This document shows, one piece after another, positions 1 through 9,882 of a DNA stretch of 64,000 nt. A model generated the notes under the pieces. It was not told the DNA's origin and did not search any database. It saw nothing but the letters and a program-made list of their open reading frames with translations. Position numbers and translations under genes: made by a program. Position 1 is the stretch's first letter; each line of letters starts with the position of its first letter. The stretch comes from Anaerolineae bacterium (lineage in GTDB: Bacteria > Chloroflexota > Anaerolineae > Aggregatilineales > Phototrophicaceae). Location: contig JAJEBE010000049.1 in the NCBI GenBank assembly GCA_022822545.1, forward strand, positions 62,001 through 126,000, written 5' to 3'.

Positions 1-392
1 TTATCAATCGCATGATGCATGGCGGCAAGAAGAGTTTGGCGACGCGGATCATGTATCAAGCGCTGGATGCCATGGGCGAGCGGACGAAGAAAGATCCGAT
101 TGAGGTCTTCGAGATCGCGATTCGGAATGTGACGCCGGCGGTCGAGGTGAAACCGAAGCGCGTTGGCGGCTCGACCTATCAAGTGCCGATAGATGTGTCG
201 CATGAACGAGGGGTGACGCTGGCAATGCGCTGGCTGATTCAGTTCGCGCGCGACCGCAGCGGCCGGAGCATGGCCGAGAAGCTGACGAATGAACTGCTAG
301 ATGCCTACAATGGGCAGGGCAGCGCCATCCGCCGCAAGGACGAGACGCATCGTATGGCAGAGGCGAACCGCGCCTTTGCTCATTTTCGCTAG
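1..392 (+). CDS. rpsG: 30S ribosomal protein S7 (5' partial)
   Basis: S7 is the primary binder that nucleates assembly of the 30S head and contacts the decoding centre and E-site tRNA. The window opens inside the gene: the reading frame is open from base 3 and reads [11 protein letters not shown], the conserved S7 segment that normally lies about 25-30 residues from the start. The N-terminus is therefore missing, and the Met codons at 12 and 15 are internal. The rest matches S7 to its usual C-terminal end with [14 protein letters not shown]. It precedes fusA by 39 bp, the classic str operon order, so rpsL is expected just upstream of the window. Confidence 0.97.
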   Translation, partial: INRMMHGGKKSLATRIMYQALDAMGERTKKDPIEVFEIAIRNVTPAVEVKPKRVGGSTYQVPIDVSHERGVTLAMRWLIQFARDRSGRSMAEKLTNELLDAYNGQGSAIRRKDETHRMAEANRAFAHFR

Positions 393-431
393 ATCGTAGC
401 CCGCCGGAAACAGGCGGGAAGTGAATGGGAA

Positions 432-2531
432 ATGTCCAAGACCAATCCGGGCTTTGATCTCAACAGAGTGCGCAATATCGGAATCATCGCGCACATTGAC
501 GCCGGCAAGACAACCGTCACCGAGCGGGTTCTCTATTACACCGGAATGGTGCACAAGATCGGCGAAACTCACGAGGGTTCGGCGACGACGGATTATATGG
601 AGCAGGAGCGGGAGCGCGGTATCACGATTACATCGGCCGCGGTCACGGCGAGTTGGGATGATCATCAGATCAACATCATTGACACGCCGGGCCATGTGGA
701 TTTCACGGCCGAAGTGCAGCGCAGTTTGCGCGTGCTGGATGGCGGCGTGACTGTGTTTGACAGCGTTGCCGGTGTCGAGCCGCAATCGGAAACAGTTTGG
801 CGGCAGGCGTCGCAATACAATGTTCCTCGGATGTGTTTTGTCAATAAGATGGATCGTATCGGCGCCGATTTCGACCGCTGCGTCACTATGATGATTGATC
901 GTTTGAAGGCGAATCCCGTCGTGATTCAAGTGCCGTATGGCAGTGGCGAGAACTTCGAAGGCATCATCGATCTGCTGAAGATGGAGTTGATCACTTACGG
1001 CAACGACGAAGGCACGGATATCAATTATCATACGATTCCCGAGAGTCACAGGGAAATGGCGGAAACGCGCCGTGGCGAGATGATCGAAAAGATCGTCGAG
1101 CACGATGAGTACTTAATGATGAAATTCCTCGAAGAAGAGGAGATCACTGACGAGGAGATTCTTGCCGGTTTGCGCGCCGGCACGATATCGGGCGCGTTGC
1201 ACCCGGTTATGTGCGGCTCGGCGCTGAAGAACAAAGGTGTGCAAGCGCTTTTGAATATGGTTGTGGCTTTGCTGCCATCGCCGCTGGATATCCCGCCGGT
1301 TAAGGGCGAGCGGCCGAAAGACGGGGTGGAACTGCTTCGCCGCGCCGATGACGAGGAACCCTTGGCGGCGTTGGTCTTCAAGATCGTCTCCGATCCTTAT
1401 GGCAGGTTGGCGTTCACCCGTGTTTATTCCGGCGTTCTCAAAGCGGGCACGATGGTGGTAAACACGGCCAACGGTCAGCGCGAGCGCATAGGCCGAATCG
1501 TACGCATGTTTGCCGACCGGCGCGAAGATGTCAAAGAGGTGCACGCGGGCGATATCGCGGCGGTTATCGGCATGAAGGAAACTTTCACCGGCGATACCTT
1601 GAGCGCGCCGAACCAGCCGATCCTGCTCGAGAATATCTCATTCCCCGATCCGGTGGTTGAGGTCGCAATCGAGCCAAACACCAAAGCCGATCAAGACAGG
1701 ATGGGTATCGGTTTGCGGAAACTGGCGGAAGAAGACCCGACCTTTCAGATCGAGGTAGACGACCAGTTGGGTCAGACCAAGATCAAGGGCATGGGCGAGT
1801 TGCACCTGGAAGTTTTGGTGGACCGCCTGATGCGAGAATACGGTGTTGAAGCCAGAGTCGGCCGGCCGCGGGTTGCTTACCGTGAAACGATCACTCGAAC
1901 CGTGGAGATCGATACGACCTTCAGGCGGCAGACGGGCGGCGCGGGTCAGTATGCCCGCGTTACGATTCGCTTCGAGCCGATACCGGAAGAAGAGAAGGAT
2001 GACGCCGATGGCGAGTTGCTCTTTGTGGATGCGATTCGCGGCGGGTCGATACCGAAGGAGTATATACCTGCGGTAAGGAAGGGTATTACCCAAGCGATGC
2101 AAGGTGGCGTGGTGGCCGGCTATCCGGTGGTGAACATCAAAGCGACGCTGGTTGACGGCGCATATCACGAGGTGGATTCCAGCGAAATCGCTTTCACCAT
2201 CGCCGGTTCGATGTGTTTGAAGGAAGGCATTCAGAAGGGCAGGCCAGTAATTTTGGAGCCGTCCATGCGTGTCGAAGTCGTTGTGCCTGATGGATACACG
2301 GGCGCTGTCGTCGGCGATATTTCTTCGCGCCGCGGCGTGATCCAAGGTATGGAGCCGCATAGTGAAGGCATATCGGTGATCGATGCGCGAGTGCCCTTGG
2401 GCGAGATGTTCGGTTATGCCAATGACCTGCGCAACAATTCGCAGGGCCGCGGCAATTTCAGTATGGAGTTTGATACCTATACGGTAGCGCCGGAAAGTAT
2501 TGCCGAGGCAGTGAAAGCCGGCTCCCGTTGA
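432..2531 (+). CDS. fusA: Translation elongation factor G
   Basis: EF-G is the GTPase that drives ribosomal translocation and, with RRF, ribosome recycling. The 699-residue length is normal. G1 (AHIDAGKTT) lies near residues 20-28, the switch I RGITI motif near residue 60, G3 as DTPGHVDF and G4 as NKMD, followed by domain II, the domain III-V region and the GQYARV segment of domain IV. The ATG at 432 follows a purine-rich stretch (GGGAA). It sits between rpsG and tuf as in standard str operons. Nothing in the sequence suggests the mitochondrial-type or paralogous EF-G2. Confidence 0.98.
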   Translation: MSKTNPGFDLNRVRNIGIIAHIDAGKTTVTERVLYYTGMVHKIGETHEGSATTDYMEQERERGITITSAAVTASWDDHQINIIDTPGHVDFTAEVQRSLRVLDGGVTVFDSVAGVEPQSETVWRQASQYNVPRMCFVNKMDRIGADFDRCVTMMIDRLKANPVVIQVPYGSGENFEGIIDLLKMELITYGNDEGTDINYHTIPESHREMAETRRGEMIEKIVEHDEYLMMKFLEEEEITDEEILAGLRAGTISGALHPVMCGSALKNKGVQALLNMVVALLPSPLDIPPVKGERPKDGVELLRRADDEEPLAALVFKIVSDPYGRLAFTRVYSGVLKAGTMVVNTANGQRERIGRIVRMFADRREDVKEVHAGDIAAVIGMKETFTGDTLSAPNQPILLENISFPDPVVEVAIEPNTKADQDRMGIGLRKLAEEDPTFQIEVDDQLGQTKIKGMGELHLEVLVDRLMREYGVEARVGRPRVAYRETITRTVEIDTTFRRQTGGAGQYARVTIRFEPIPEEEKDDADGELLFVDAIRGGSIPKEYIPAVRKGITQAMQGGVVAGYPVVNIKATLVDGAYHEVDSSEIAFTIAGSMCLKEGIQKGRPVILEPSMRVEVVVPDGYTGAVVGDISSRRGVIQGMEPHSEGISVIDARVPLGEMFGYANDLRNNSQGRGNFSMEFDTYTVAPESIAEAVKAGSR

Positions 2532-2613
2532 GGTGAGGCTGGGCGCCCCCGGCCGCCAGGATTCGTTCGCTCATTTATATTCAAGTCGTCAAGTTCACAA
2601 GAGGGATTGTCAA

Positions 2614-3813
2614 ATGTCAAAGGGGAAATTCGAGCGTAGCAAGCCGCATGTAAATATCGGAACGATCGGTCATGTCGATCATGGCAAGACAACTTTGACC
2701 GCCGCCATTACCAAGGTGCTGGCGCTCAGAGGGCAAGCGCAGGAACGCGAATACGGCGATATCGACAATGCGCCGGAAGAGCGTGCTCGCGGCATCACGA
2801 TCAATATTCGCCACGTCGAGTACGAAACGGATAACCGTCATTACGCGCACGTGGATTGCCCGGGCCACCGCGACTATATCAAGAATATGATCACCGGCGC
2901 GGCGCAGATGGACGGCGCTATCCTGGTCGTCAGCGCGCCCGATGGTCCCATGCCGCAAACGCGGGAGCATGTCCTGCTGGCGAAGCAGGTCGAAGTTCCG
3001 GCGATGGTCGTTTACCTCAACAAGACCGACCAGATGGATGATGAAGAACTGATCGAGTTGGTCGAGATGGAGTTGTCTGAACTGCTTGAGGGCTATGAAT
3101 TTGATCCCGATACGCCCATCATCAAGGGTTCCGCGCTGGCGGCGCAGGAGAGCGAGAGCGCTGATCCGGCCGCGCCGGAATATGAGTCGATCATCGAGTT
3201 GATGGATGCCGTTGATGAGTGGATCCCCACGCCGACGCGCGATGTCGACAAGCCCTTCATGATGGCGATTGAAGATGTCTTCTCCATCAAAGGACGCGGC
3301 ACGGTTGTCACCGGCAGCGTCGCGCGCGGCACCTTGCTCAAGGGCACGCAGGTGGATATCGTCGGCTTGCGCGACGAGATCGTAAAGACGACGGTTACCG
3401 GCATCGAAATGTTCAACAAGGAATTGGACCAGGCGCAGGCGGGCGACAATGCTGGTATTCTGCTGCGTGGTATTGATCGCGATGAGGTGCAGCGCGGCAT
3501 GGTCATCGCTGCGGTGGACTCGATCACGCCGCACAAGAGGTTTAACTGCGAAGTCTACGTCCTGCGCCGCGACGAAGGCGGCCGGCATAAAGCCTTCTTC
3601 ACCGGCTATCGTCCTCAGTTCTACATCCGCACCATGGATGTGACGGGCACCATCACCTTGCCTGATGGCGTGGAAATGGTTATGCCGGGCGACAACGTCA
3701 ACCTGACTGTCGAGTTGATCACGCCGGTCGCGTTGGAACGGGGTTCGTCTTTCGCGATTCGTGAAGGCGGCTTGACCGTTGGCGCCGGTCGCATCACCGA
3801 GATCCTGGAGTAA
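2614..3813 (+). CDS. tuf: Translation elongation factor Tu
   Basis: EF-Tu delivers aminoacyl-tRNA to the ribosome as a GTP ternary complex. The ATG at 2614 gives 399 residues beginning [20 protein letters not shown]; the frame stays open 27 codons upstream, but that part has no EF-Tu character. G1 is GHVDHGKT, G3 DCPGH and G4 NKTD. Switch I reads [14 protein letters not shown], with Ile-Arg where proteobacterial EF-Tu has Thr-Ser, and G3 continues GHRDYIKNM; from memory the Ile-Arg pair also occurs in Chloroflexus-type EF-Tu. Domains II and III run to GRITEILE. An 82-bp spacer separates it from fusA. Confidence 0.98.
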   Translation: MSKGKFERSKPHVNIGTIGHVDHGKTTLTAAITKVLALRGQAQEREYGDIDNAPEERARGITINIRHVEYETDNRHYAHVDCPGHRDYIKNMITGAAQMDGAILVVSAPDGPMPQTREHVLLAKQVEVPAMVVYLNKTDQMDDEELIELVEMELSELLEGYEFDPDTPIIKGSALAAQESESADPAAPEYESIIELMDAVDEWIPTPTRDVDKPFMMAIEDVFSIKGRGTVVTGSVARGTLLKGTQVDIVGLRDEIVKTTVTGIEMFNKELDQAQAGDNAGILLRGIDRDEVQRGMVIAAVDSITPHKRFNCEVYVLRRDEGGRHKAFFTGYRPQFYIRTMDVTGTITLPDGVEMVMPGDNVNLTVELITPVALERGSSFAIREGGLTVGAGRITEILE

Positions 3814-3837
3814 GTTTGTCTGGGAAGGCAAGGACCT

Positions 3838-3860
3838 GAGCCGGGTCACGCGCCCGGCTC
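3838..3860 (+). other. Perfect stem-loop between tuf and rpsJ
   Basis: GAGCCGGG (3838-3845) and CCCGGCTC (3853-3860) form a perfect 8-bp stem with a 7-nt loop. The following bases (GTCTTAAC) are not a U-run, so it is not a textbook intrinsic terminator. It marks the str/S10 boundary and could be a partial terminator, a pause site or an RNA processing or stability element. A similar GAGCCG-starting stem occurs after secY. Confidence 0.5.
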
Positions 3861-3905
3861 GTCTTAACGGGTCGGTGTCCTGATTTAAGAGTAAAAGGCG
3901 GCGGA

Positions 3906-4214
3906 ATGGCAAAGAACAAGATACGTATCCGGCTGAAGGCTTACGACCATCGGGTGCTCGATCAATCGGCGCAGCGAATCGTGGACACGGCGGAACGGAC
4001 CGGCTCGCGGGTGGTGGGGCCGGTGCCCCTGCCGACGCGGATCGAGCGTTTCACCGTGCGGCGTTCGCCGTTCATTGACAAGGATTCACAAGAGCATTTC
4101 GAGGTGCGGACGCACAAGCGGTTAATTGATGTGCTGGAGCCGGACAGCAAGACCATCGACACCTTGATGCGGCTGAATTTGCCAGCGGGCGTCGATATCG
4201 AGATTAAGATTTAA
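3906..4214 (+). CDS. rpsJ: 30S ribosomal protein S10
   Basis: S10 is a 30S head protein that also acts in transcription antitermination as NusE. The 102-residue product ([20 protein letters not shown]...) matches the family's length and conserved core, including the VGPVPLPT loop and the HFEVRTHKR segment. The ATG follows GGCGGA at proper spacing. It begins the S10 operon, 92 bp after tuf, and is separated from rplC by an unusually long 167-nt structured gap. Confidence 0.98.
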   Translation: MAKNKIRIRLKAYDHRVLDQSAQRIVDTAERTGSRVVGPVPLPTRIERFTVRRSPFIDKDSQEHFEVRTHKRLIDVLEPDSKTIDTLMRLNLPAGVDIEIKI

Positions 4215-4381
4215 CAAAGCAAGCGCGATAGGTTTTGCCGAAGTCGCCTGCGGCGGATTTACTTTCCGCGGGCTATCGCAGGGCAGGCGCATGAGGCCGC
4301 CATCCCAACGGATGGCCAAGAGTATTACCGGGCGCGCAGTGAGCCACAACGAGCAAGCGCGCTTGAGTGGAGGTTACGCTC
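4215..4381 (+). other. Structured spacer between rpsJ and rplC, candidate r-protein leader
   Basis: A 167-nt gap in an operon where gaps are otherwise mostly under 30 nt. GCGATAG (4225-4231) pairs with CTATCGC (4273-4279), enclosing a second stem of the form CGCC-TGC-GGCG near 4245-4255. No convincing reading frame crosses it. In other phyla L4 represses the S10 operon through a leader RNA. Here rplC and rplD lie directly downstream, so a regulatory RNA is plausible but unproven. Confidence 0.35.
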
Positions 4382-5020
4382 ATGAAGGGCATGATTGGCA
4401 AAAAAGTGGGCATGACCCAAGTGTTTGATGAACAGGGCACGGTGGTTCCGGTTACTGTGATTCAAGCGGGCCCCTGCTACGTGACGCAAATACGTAATGT
4501 CGAGCGCGATGGTTATGTCGCGATTCAACTCGGCTATGGGGAAGCCAAACCGAAGCGGCTAACCAAGGGGCAGTTGGGCCACTTGCAACGGTCCGATTTG
4601 CCTGCGCTGCGTCACCTGCGCGAATTCCGCCTGACGGAGCGTGGCGATTTGGCGGTTGAAGAGGGTCAGGAAATCAAAGTTGATGTCTTTGAGCGTGGCG
4701 AGCTGGTCGATGTCATTGGCACGAGCAAGGGTCGCGGTCATGCCGGGACGATCAAGCGACACGGTTTCGCTCGTGGCCCGAAGACGCACGGTCAATCGGA
4801 CCGTATGCGCTCGCCCGGTTCGATCGGGATGTGCGCCACGCCCGGCCGGACGCTTAAGGGTAAGAAGATGGCGGGACGTATGGGCAATGATCGCGTGACC
4901 GTGCAGAACCTGCCGTTGGTCGTTGTCGATGCCGAAAACAACCTCTTGGCCGTCAAGGGCTCGGTGCCCGGGGCCAAGGGCAGCATCGTCATGATTCGCC
5001 CGGCCACGAAGCGCGCTTAA
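4382..5020 (+). CDS. rplC: 50S ribosomal protein L3
   Basis: L3 is an early-assembly 23S rRNA binder whose extension reaches near the peptidyl transferase centre. The ATG at 4382 gives 212 residues starting MKGMIGKKVGMTQVFDEQG, the diagnostic bacterial L3 N-terminus; an in-frame ATG 15 nt upstream is less typical. The conserved segment GTSKGRGHAGTIKRHGF and the GRMGNDRVTVQNL motif are present. A GGAGG lies a few bases before the start. It is the first gene after the structured spacer and precedes rplD by 30 bp. Confidence 0.97.
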   Translation: MKGMIGKKVGMTQVFDEQGTVVPVTVIQAGPCYVTQIRNVERDGYVAIQLGYGEAKPKRLTKGQLGHLQRSDLPALRHLREFRLTERGDLAVEEGQEIKVDVFERGELVDVIGTSKGRGHAGTIKRHGFARGPKTHGQSDRMRSPGSIGMCATPGRTLKGKKMAGRMGNDRVTVQNLPLVVVDAENNLLAVKGSVPGAKGSIVMIRPATKRA

Positions 5021-5050
5021 GGGGCGGCGGAGAAGACAGGAGAATAGGCC

Positions 5051-5680
5051 ATGCAGTTACCAGTTTTGAACAGCGCCGGTCGAGAAGTATCACAGATCGA
5101 CCTGCCGCCCGATATCTTTGAGGCGAAGATCAATGTCGGTTTGATGCACCAGGCATTCGTCCGGCAGATGGCGAACGCGCGCCAAGGTTCTCATAGTACG
5201 CTTTCGCGCGGGGAGATCCGCGCGACGGGCGCGAAATGGTATCGACAGAAAGGCACCGGCCGCGCGCGGCATGGCGCGCAGAGCGCGCCTATCTTCGTCG
5301 GCGGCGGTTTGGCGTTTGGCCCGAAGCCGCGCGACTATACAAAGCGGATGCCGAAGAAGATGCGGCAAGGCGCCATACGGTCGACGCTCAGCGCGCTGGT
5401 GCGCGATGGTCAGTTGGTTTTGGTCGACAAGCTCGATATGGATGCGCCCAAGACCAAGGAAGTGCGCAGCTTTATTGAAACCCTGGTCGGTGAACAATCT
5501 GCCTTGATTGTGGTAACGCGAGACCAGAAAGCGGTGCGCAAGGGCGCCAATAATCTCGCTAACGTTCATACTGTTATGGCCAATTATCTGAACGTCCGTG
5601 ACTTGCTGAAGTACGACAAGGTGATCATGCCTTTGGACGCGCTTGATGTGGTCAAGAGCATTTGGGGCAAGGGGGCGTAA
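5051..5680 (+). CDS. rplD: 50S ribosomal protein L4
   Basis: L4 lines the peptide exit tunnel and in some bacteria autoregulates the S10 operon. The 209-residue product carries the long basic extended loop near residues 60-100 (KWYRQKGTGRARHGAQSAP, then FGPKPRDY), a strong family hallmark. The ATG follows an AGGAGAA ribosome site. One base separates its stop codon from the rplW start, suggesting translational coupling. Confidence 0.97.
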   Translation: MQLPVLNSAGREVSQIDLPPDIFEAKINVGLMHQAFVRQMANARQGSHSTLSRGEIRATGAKWYRQKGTGRARHGAQSAPIFVGGGLAFGPKPRDYTKRMPKKMRQGAIRSTLSALVRDGQLVLVDKLDMDAPKTKEVRSFIETLVGEQSALIVVTRDQKAVRKGANNLANVHTVMANYLNVRDLLKYDKVIMPLDALDVVKSIWGKGA

Positions 5681-5681
5681 G

Positions 5682-5984
5682 ATGCCGGAGCTACACCTTT
5701 ACGATGTTATTCGCCGTCCGCTTATTACAGAAAAGACGGCGGAAATGGCGGACTCGCAGAACAAGTACGTCTTTGAAGTCGCGCGGAACGCCAACAAGAT
5801 CCAGGTGAAGGAAGCGGTGGAGGAGATCTTTGACCTGGAGGGCAAAGTGATCAAGGTCAGCACGATGGTGATGCCGGCCAAGCGCGGTCGCCGCGGGCGC
5901 AGCACATATATCCGGTCGCGCGCCTGGAAGAAAGCAATCGTGACGCTGGAAGACGGCGTTTCGATCGAGCTTTTTGATGTTTAG
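5682..5984 (+). CDS. rplW: 50S ribosomal protein L23
   Basis: L23 sits at the exit tunnel and is the docking site for trigger factor and SRP. Start chosen at 5682, one base after the rplD stop, giving 100 residues beginning [19 protein letters not shown], the conserved L23 N-terminus. Upstream in-frame ATGs lie inside rplD and have no family support. The basic loop [19 protein letters not shown] is present. Confidence 0.97.
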   Translation: MPELHLYDVIRRPLITEKTAEMADSQNKYVFEVARNANKIQVKEAVEEIFDLEGKVIKVSTMVMPAKRGRRGRSTYIRSRAWKKAIVTLEDGVSIELFDV

Positions 5985-5998
5985 GGGGTGTAAACAAG

Positions 5999-6832
5999 AT
6001 GCCCATTAAGGTCTATAAACCCACATCGCCTGGTCGCCGAGATATGACCGGCTATACATTTGAAGAGATCACGAAGAAGAAACCCGAGCGTTCTTTGACG
6101 CGCGCCTTGCGAAAGAAGGGCGGCCGGAACAACACCGGGCGGATCACTGTCCGGCACCGGGGCGGCGGGCACAAGCGGCGCTACCGGATCATTGACTTCA
6201 AGCGGAACAAGGAAGATTGCCGCGCCGAGGTCATGGCAATTGAGTATGATCCCAATCGGTCCGCGCGTATCGCCTTGCTGCAATACGAAGACGGCGTGAA
6301 GAGTTACATCATCGCGCCGATGGGCGTTCAAGTCGGCGACATGATCGGCAACGGCGCGATGAGTACCTTGCGGCCGGGCAATAGCCGGGCGCTAAATAAA
6401 ATTCCGCTGGGCACGGTGGTGCATAATATTGAATTGCGACCGGGCAAAGGCGGGCAACTGGCGCGCTCGGCCGGGACATCGGCGCAGATATTGGCATCGG
6501 AAGGCAAGTATGTGACCTTGCGCTTGCCGAGCGGCGAGATGCGCATGGTGCTGGCGACTTGCCGAGCGACGATTGGGCAAGTGGGCAACGCCGAGCATTC
6601 GAATGTCAAGTTGGGCAAGGCCGGCCGGCGTCGTTGGCTGGGCTGGCGACCGACAGTGCGTGGCACGGCCATGGACCCGGCGAGCCATCCGCATGGCGGC
6701 GGCGAAGGCAAGTCCGGCATTGGCATGGCCGCGCCGAAGACACCTTGGGGCAAGAAGGCTCTGGGCGTCCGCACGCGGCGCAACAAGCGCACGACTCGCT
6801 TTATCATCCGACGCCGCGGCAAGCGCCGTTAG
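5999..6832 (+). CDS. rplB: 50S ribosomal protein L2
   Basis: L2 is required for subunit association and peptidyl transferase activity. The 277-residue length and start [18 protein letters not shown] are typical. The C-terminal domain carries the conserved [20 protein letters not shown] segment, which includes the invariant His near residue 229 in other L2 proteins, followed by the basic tail. The ATG has GGGGGTG upstream. It lies 14 bp after rplW. Confidence 0.98.
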   Translation: MPIKVYKPTSPGRRDMTGYTFEEITKKKPERSLTRALRKKGGRNNTGRITVRHRGGGHKRRYRIIDFKRNKEDCRAEVMAIEYDPNRSARIALLQYEDGVKSYIIAPMGVQVGDMIGNGAMSTLRPGNSRALNKIPLGTVVHNIELRPGKGGQLARSAGTSAQILASEGKYVTLRLPSGEMRMVLATCRATIGQVGNAEHSNVKLGKAGRRRWLGWRPTVRGTAMDPASHPHGGGEGKSGIGMAAPKTPWGKKALGVRTRRNKRTTRFIIRRRGKRR

Positions 6833-6847
6833 TCAGGAGAGACGAAA

Positions 6848-7117
6848 ATGTCACGGTCATTGAAAAAGGGCTACTATATTAGCCCCAAGCTGCTGGAGAA
6901 AGTCGAGCGGCTTAACCAACAGAACAAGAAAGTTGTCATCCGCACTTGGAGCCGGGCGAGTACGATCTTCCCGCAGATGGTCGGTCATACGATCGCCGTG
7001 CACGATGGCCGGCGGCATGTGCCGATTTACATCACGGAGAACATGGTCGGGCACAAGCTGGGTGAATTCGCGCCGACACGCACCTTCCGCGGTCACATCA
7101 CGGACAGTAGACGATAG
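6848..7117 (+). CDS. rpsS: 30S ribosomal protein S19
   Basis: S19 is a 30S head protein that contacts L5 and S13 across the subunit bridge. The 89 residues start [20 protein letters not shown] and include [27 protein letters not shown] and [16 protein letters not shown], all family hallmarks. An AGGAGAG ribosome site precedes the ATG. It lies 15 bp after rplB and 11 bp before rplV. Confidence 0.98.
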   Translation: MSRSLKKGYYISPKLLEKVERLNQQNKKVVIRTWSRASTIFPQMVGHTIAVHDGRRHVPIYITENMVGHKLGEFAPTRTFRGHITDSRR

Positions 7118-7128
7118 AGGGCAGTGAA

Positions 7129-7482
7129 ATGGAAGTTCGCGCTATTTCTCGATATCTGCCGATCTCACCGCAGAAGCTGCGCCTGGTCTGTGACAAAGTG
7201 CGCGGGATGGATGCGGAAGAAGCGTTGATCGTGCTGGATTATATGCCGCAGAAAGGCTCAGGGTTTGTGAGCAAGACCCTGGCCTCGGCGATGGCCAATG
7301 CGGTGAATAATTTTGACCTGAACCGGGAAGAGCTATATGTGTCGCAAATTTATGCTGGCGATGGCCCCACGTTGAAGCGTTTTAAAGCGGGAGCGCGCGG
7401 GCGCTTCAAGCCGCGTTTGAAACGCACATCTCACTTGTGGGTGATCTTGGCAGAGCGAGAGGAAGAAATTAATGGGTCGTAA
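7129..7482 (+). CDS. rplV: 50S ribosomal protein L22
   Basis: L22 lines the exit tunnel and touches all 23S rRNA domains. The 117-residue product begins MEVRAISRYLPISPQKLRLVCDK and has the beta-hairpin loop near residues 80-100 (DGPTLKRFKAGARGRFKPRLKRTSH), the tunnel element where macrolide-resistance changes fall in other species. The last 11 nt overlap the start of rpsC. Confidence 0.97.
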   Translation: MEVRAISRYLPISPQKLRLVCDKVRGMDAEEALIVLDYMPQKGSGFVSKTLASAMANAVNNFDLNREELYVSQIYAGDGPTLKRFKAGARGRFKPRLKRTSHLWVILAEREEEINGS

Positions 7483-8170
7483 GGTTCATCCAAAGGGATT
7501 CCGCCTGAAAGTCATCCGTGAATGGGATGCTCGCTGGTATGCGGAAGGCGAGCGATATGTCAATTTATTGATGGAAGATCGCGAGATACGCAAGTATCTG
7601 AAGTCGAAGACAGCGCGGGCCGGTGTTTCCCGCATAGAGATCGAGCGGCATCCGAACCTCGTCATTATTACGGTAAACACGGTGCGCCCGGGTTTGATCA
7701 TCGGGCGTAAGGGCGAGGCAGTTAAGGAATTGCGGCAAAACTTGCAGGACATGACCGGCAAGAAGGTGAAGGTTGAAGTCAGCGAGATTGAAAAGCCGGA
7801 CCTCGATGCGACGCTGGTGGCGGAGAATGTCGCGTCTCAGTTGGTCCGCCGCATCGGCCATAGCCGCGCCATGAAACGCGCCATCATGCAAGCCATGCGG
7901 CAAGGCGCCGGCGGGATCCGCATCGAAGTCAGCGGGCGCCTCGGCGGCTCTGATATGGCGCGGCGCGAGTGGATGTTCGATGGGCGTGTGCCGCGCAATA
8001 CATTACGCGCCGATATTGATTACGGTTTTGCGGAAGCCTTGACGACCTTCGGTCAGATCGGCGTGAAAGTTTGGATTTACAAGGGCGATATCCTGCCGGG
8101 CGAAGATCCTTTCAGCACTGGCGCGCAGCGTCCGGCTGGCCATGATGGTCGCCGTGGACGCCGAAATTAG
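7472..8170 (+). CDS. rpsC: 30S ribosomal protein S3
   Basis: S3 forms part of the mRNA entry channel and its helicase activity. The 232-residue product starts MGRKVHPKGFRLKVIREWDA. A KH domain lies near residues 40-105 with IIGRKG in place of the usual GxxG signature, followed by the C-terminal S3 domain (GGIRIEVSGRLGGSDMARREW) and a Gly/Arg-rich tail. It overlaps rplV by 11 nt and is followed by rplP. Confidence 0.97.
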   Translation: MGRKVHPKGFRLKVIREWDARWYAEGERYVNLLMEDREIRKYLKSKTARAGVSRIEIERHPNLVIITVNTVRPGLIIGRKGEAVKELRQNLQDMTGKKVKVEVSEIEKPDLDATLVAENVASQLVRRIGHSRAMKRAIMQAMRQGAGGIRIEVSGRLGGSDMARREWMFDGRVPRNTLRADIDYGFAEALTTFGQIGVKVWIYKGDILPGEDPFSTGAQRPAGHDGRRGRRN

Positions 8171-8197
8171 GTCGCTGAAGCCGGAGGAGCAAACTGC

Positions 8198-8632
8198 ATG
8201 TTGATGCCAAAACGTAGAAAGTACAACAAGCAAATGCGCGGGCGGATGCGCGGCAAGGCCTATCGTGGCGCGGTCGTGCAGTTCGGCGATTATGGCTTGC
8301 AAGCGCTTGAGCCGAGTTGGGTGACCAGCCGGCAGATAGAAGCTTGCCGGCGGGCGATGGTGCGCTATATCCGTCGCCGCGGCAAGGTTTGGATTCGTAT
8401 ATTTCCGGACAAGCCGGTGACGCAGAAAGCGGCTGAAACGCGCATGGGCAGCGGCAAGGGCTCGGTGGAGAAGTGGGTTTGCGTCGTGAAGCCGGGGCGG
8501 ATCCTTTTTGAAATGAGCGGCGTGCCGGAAGATGACGCGCGCGAGGCGCTGCGGCTGGCGTCGCACAAGCTTCCGATCAAGACGAAGTTCGTCAAGCGCT
8601 TCGATCCTATTTCGGGGCGGGAGGTCAACTGA
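8198..8632 (+). CDS. rplP: 50S ribosomal protein L16
   Basis: L16 organises the A-site tRNA pocket of the 50S subunit. The 144-residue product begins [24 protein letters not shown] and keeps the conserved core ([30 protein letters not shown], then MGSGKG). The ATG at 8198 has GGAGGAGC upstream. Its stop overlaps the start of rpmC by one base. Confidence 0.97.
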   Translation: MLMPKRRKYNKQMRGRMRGKAYRGAVVQFGDYGLQALEPSWVTSRQIEACRRAMVRYIRRRGKVWIRIFPDKPVTQKAAETRMGSGKGSVEKWVCVVKPGRILFEMSGVPEDDAREALRLASHKLPIKTKFVKRFDPISGREVN

Positions 8633-8856
8633 TGTTTATCGACGAAATCCGCGCCATGTCGAATGATGAAATCCTGGACAAGATTGAAGATCTCAAGGTG
8701 GAGATGTACACCTATCGCTTGCAGAAGGAATCGGGCGAGCTCAAAGACACGACGCTTTTTCGCAAGACGCGACGGGACATTGCTCGTTTGAAGACGGCGC
8801 TGCGCGAGCGGGAATTGGCGGCGGAATTGATTGCGCAAGGGGGGCAGAATGCCTAA
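8632..8856 (+). CDS. rpmC: 50S ribosomal protein L29
   Basis: L29 is a small helical-hairpin protein at the exit tunnel beside L23. The 74 residues ([37 protein letters not shown]...) show the two-helix pattern and the RRDIARLKTALRERE signature. It starts at the last base of the rplP stop codon and overlaps rpsQ by 8 nt, so the three genes are probably translationally coupled. Confidence 0.95.
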   Translation: MFIDEIRAMSNDEILDKIEDLKVEMYTYRLQKESGELKDTTLFRKTRRDIARLKTALRERELAAELIAQGGQNA

Positions 8857-9109
8857 TAATCGCAAACGTCTGGTTGGAACGGTCGTCAGCGACAAGATGG
8901 AAAAGACGGTTGTTGTGGCGATAGAGAATCGCAAGATGCATCCGGTCTATCACAAGGTCGTGTCTTCGACGCGCAAGGTGATGGCGCATGACGAAACCGG
9001 CGTAGGCATCGGCGCCTTGGTGCGCATCGTGCAGAGCCGGCCGATAAGCAAACGCAAACGCTGGGTGGTGGAAGAAGTTTTGGAAGCGCCGGAGACCGGG
9101 GCTAACTGA
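8849..9109 (+). CDS. rpsQ: 30S ribosomal protein S17
   Basis: S17 is an early-assembly OB-fold protein that binds helix 11 of 16S rRNA. The start at 8849 gives 86 residues beginning [29 protein letters not shown], the standard S17 N-terminus; an upstream in-frame start lies inside rpmC. GGGGGG precedes it. The segment [30 protein letters not shown] completes the fold. Confidence 0.96.
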   Translation: MPNNRKRLVGTVVSDKMEKTVVVAIENRKMHPVYHKVVSSTRKVMAHDETGVGIGALVRIVQSRPISKRKRWVVEEVLEAPETGAN

Positions 9110-9153
9110 GTCGGCTTGGTCGACGCAAGTTGCTTGAACGGAGAGTGGTAGCG

Positions 9154-9525
9154 ATGATTCAAACAGAGTCGCGTTTGAAAGTAGCCGACAACAGTGGCGC
9201 GCAAGAAATCCTTGTCATCCGTGTTATTGGCGGCTCGAAGGTGAAGTATGGCTATGTCGGCGATATTGTAGTCGGCACGGTGAAATCGGCTTCGACGGCA
9301 GGTGGTGTGAAGAAAGGCGAATTGGTGCGCGCGGTAATTGTACGCACGCATAAGGAATACCGTCGTTCCGATGGGTCCACGATCCGTTTCGATGACAACG
9401 CCGCGGTGGTCCTGGCGGAGGACCTTGAGAATCCCCGAGGCACGCGCGTATTTGGTCCGGTCGCGCGCGAACTGCGGGACAAGGGATTTATGAAGATCGT
9501 TTCGCTGGCGCCGGAGACCTTGTAA
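9154..9525 (+). CDS. rplN: 50S ribosomal protein L14
   Basis: L14 sits at the subunit interface and is the docking site for RsfS. The ATG at 9154 gives 123 residues starting [20 protein letters not shown], with the L14 signature [29 protein letters not shown]. An in-frame start 24 nt upstream is rejected because it adds non-family residues. It lies 44 bp after rpsQ and 14 bp before rplX. Confidence 0.97.
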   Translation: MIQTESRLKVADNSGAQEILVIRVIGGSKVKYGYVGDIVVGTVKSASTAGGVKKGELVRAVIVRTHKEYRRSDGSTIRFDDNAAVVLAEDLENPRGTRVFGPVARELRDKGFMKIVSLAPETL

Positions 9526-9539
9526 ACGAGGATAATGAG

Positions 9540-9866
9540 ATGCAACGAGTGCAGCAAGGGGATTTGGTCGAAGTAATCGCCGGCAAAGACAAAGGTCTGC
9601 GCGGCGAGGTCGTCCGTGTCTTGACTAAGAAAAACCGCGTCATTGTCAATGGCGTCAACATTATGAAGCGACATCGCAAGGCGCGCCCCGCGCCCGGCGG
9701 GCAGCAGATACCGGCGCAGATTATCGAGTTTGAAGCGCCTTTGCATCTTTCCAACGTGATGCTGGTCTGCCCAGTCAGCGATGAGCCGACGCGGGTCGGC
9801 TTTCGCTTCACCGAAGACGGGCGCAAAGTGCGCTACAGCAAAAAAAGCGGCAGCATAATCGAGTAG
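9540..9866 (+). CDS. rplX: 50S ribosomal protein L24
   Basis: L24 is one of two assembly initiators of the 50S subunit. The 108-residue product has the N-terminal KOW motif (VQQGDLVEVIAGKDKGLRGEVVRVL) and the following L24 core (RVIVNGVNIMKRHRKARP). The GAGGATAATGAG upstream provides the ribosome site. It sits between rplN and rplE as in most spc operons. Confidence 0.97.
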   Translation: MQRVQQGDLVEVIAGKDKGLRGEVVRVLTKKNRVIVNGVNIMKRHRKARPAPGGQQIPAQIIEFEAPLHLSNVMLVCPVSDEPTRVGFRFTEDGRKVRYSKKSGSIIE

Positions 9867-9882
9867 CGGAGCGAGGTGAACT

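Noticed and set aside
2617..3912. Long minus-strand reading frame opposite tuf
   Set aside because: It mirrors a highly biased, certain gene and has no family pattern; codon bias in GC-rich genes keeps the opposite frame open.
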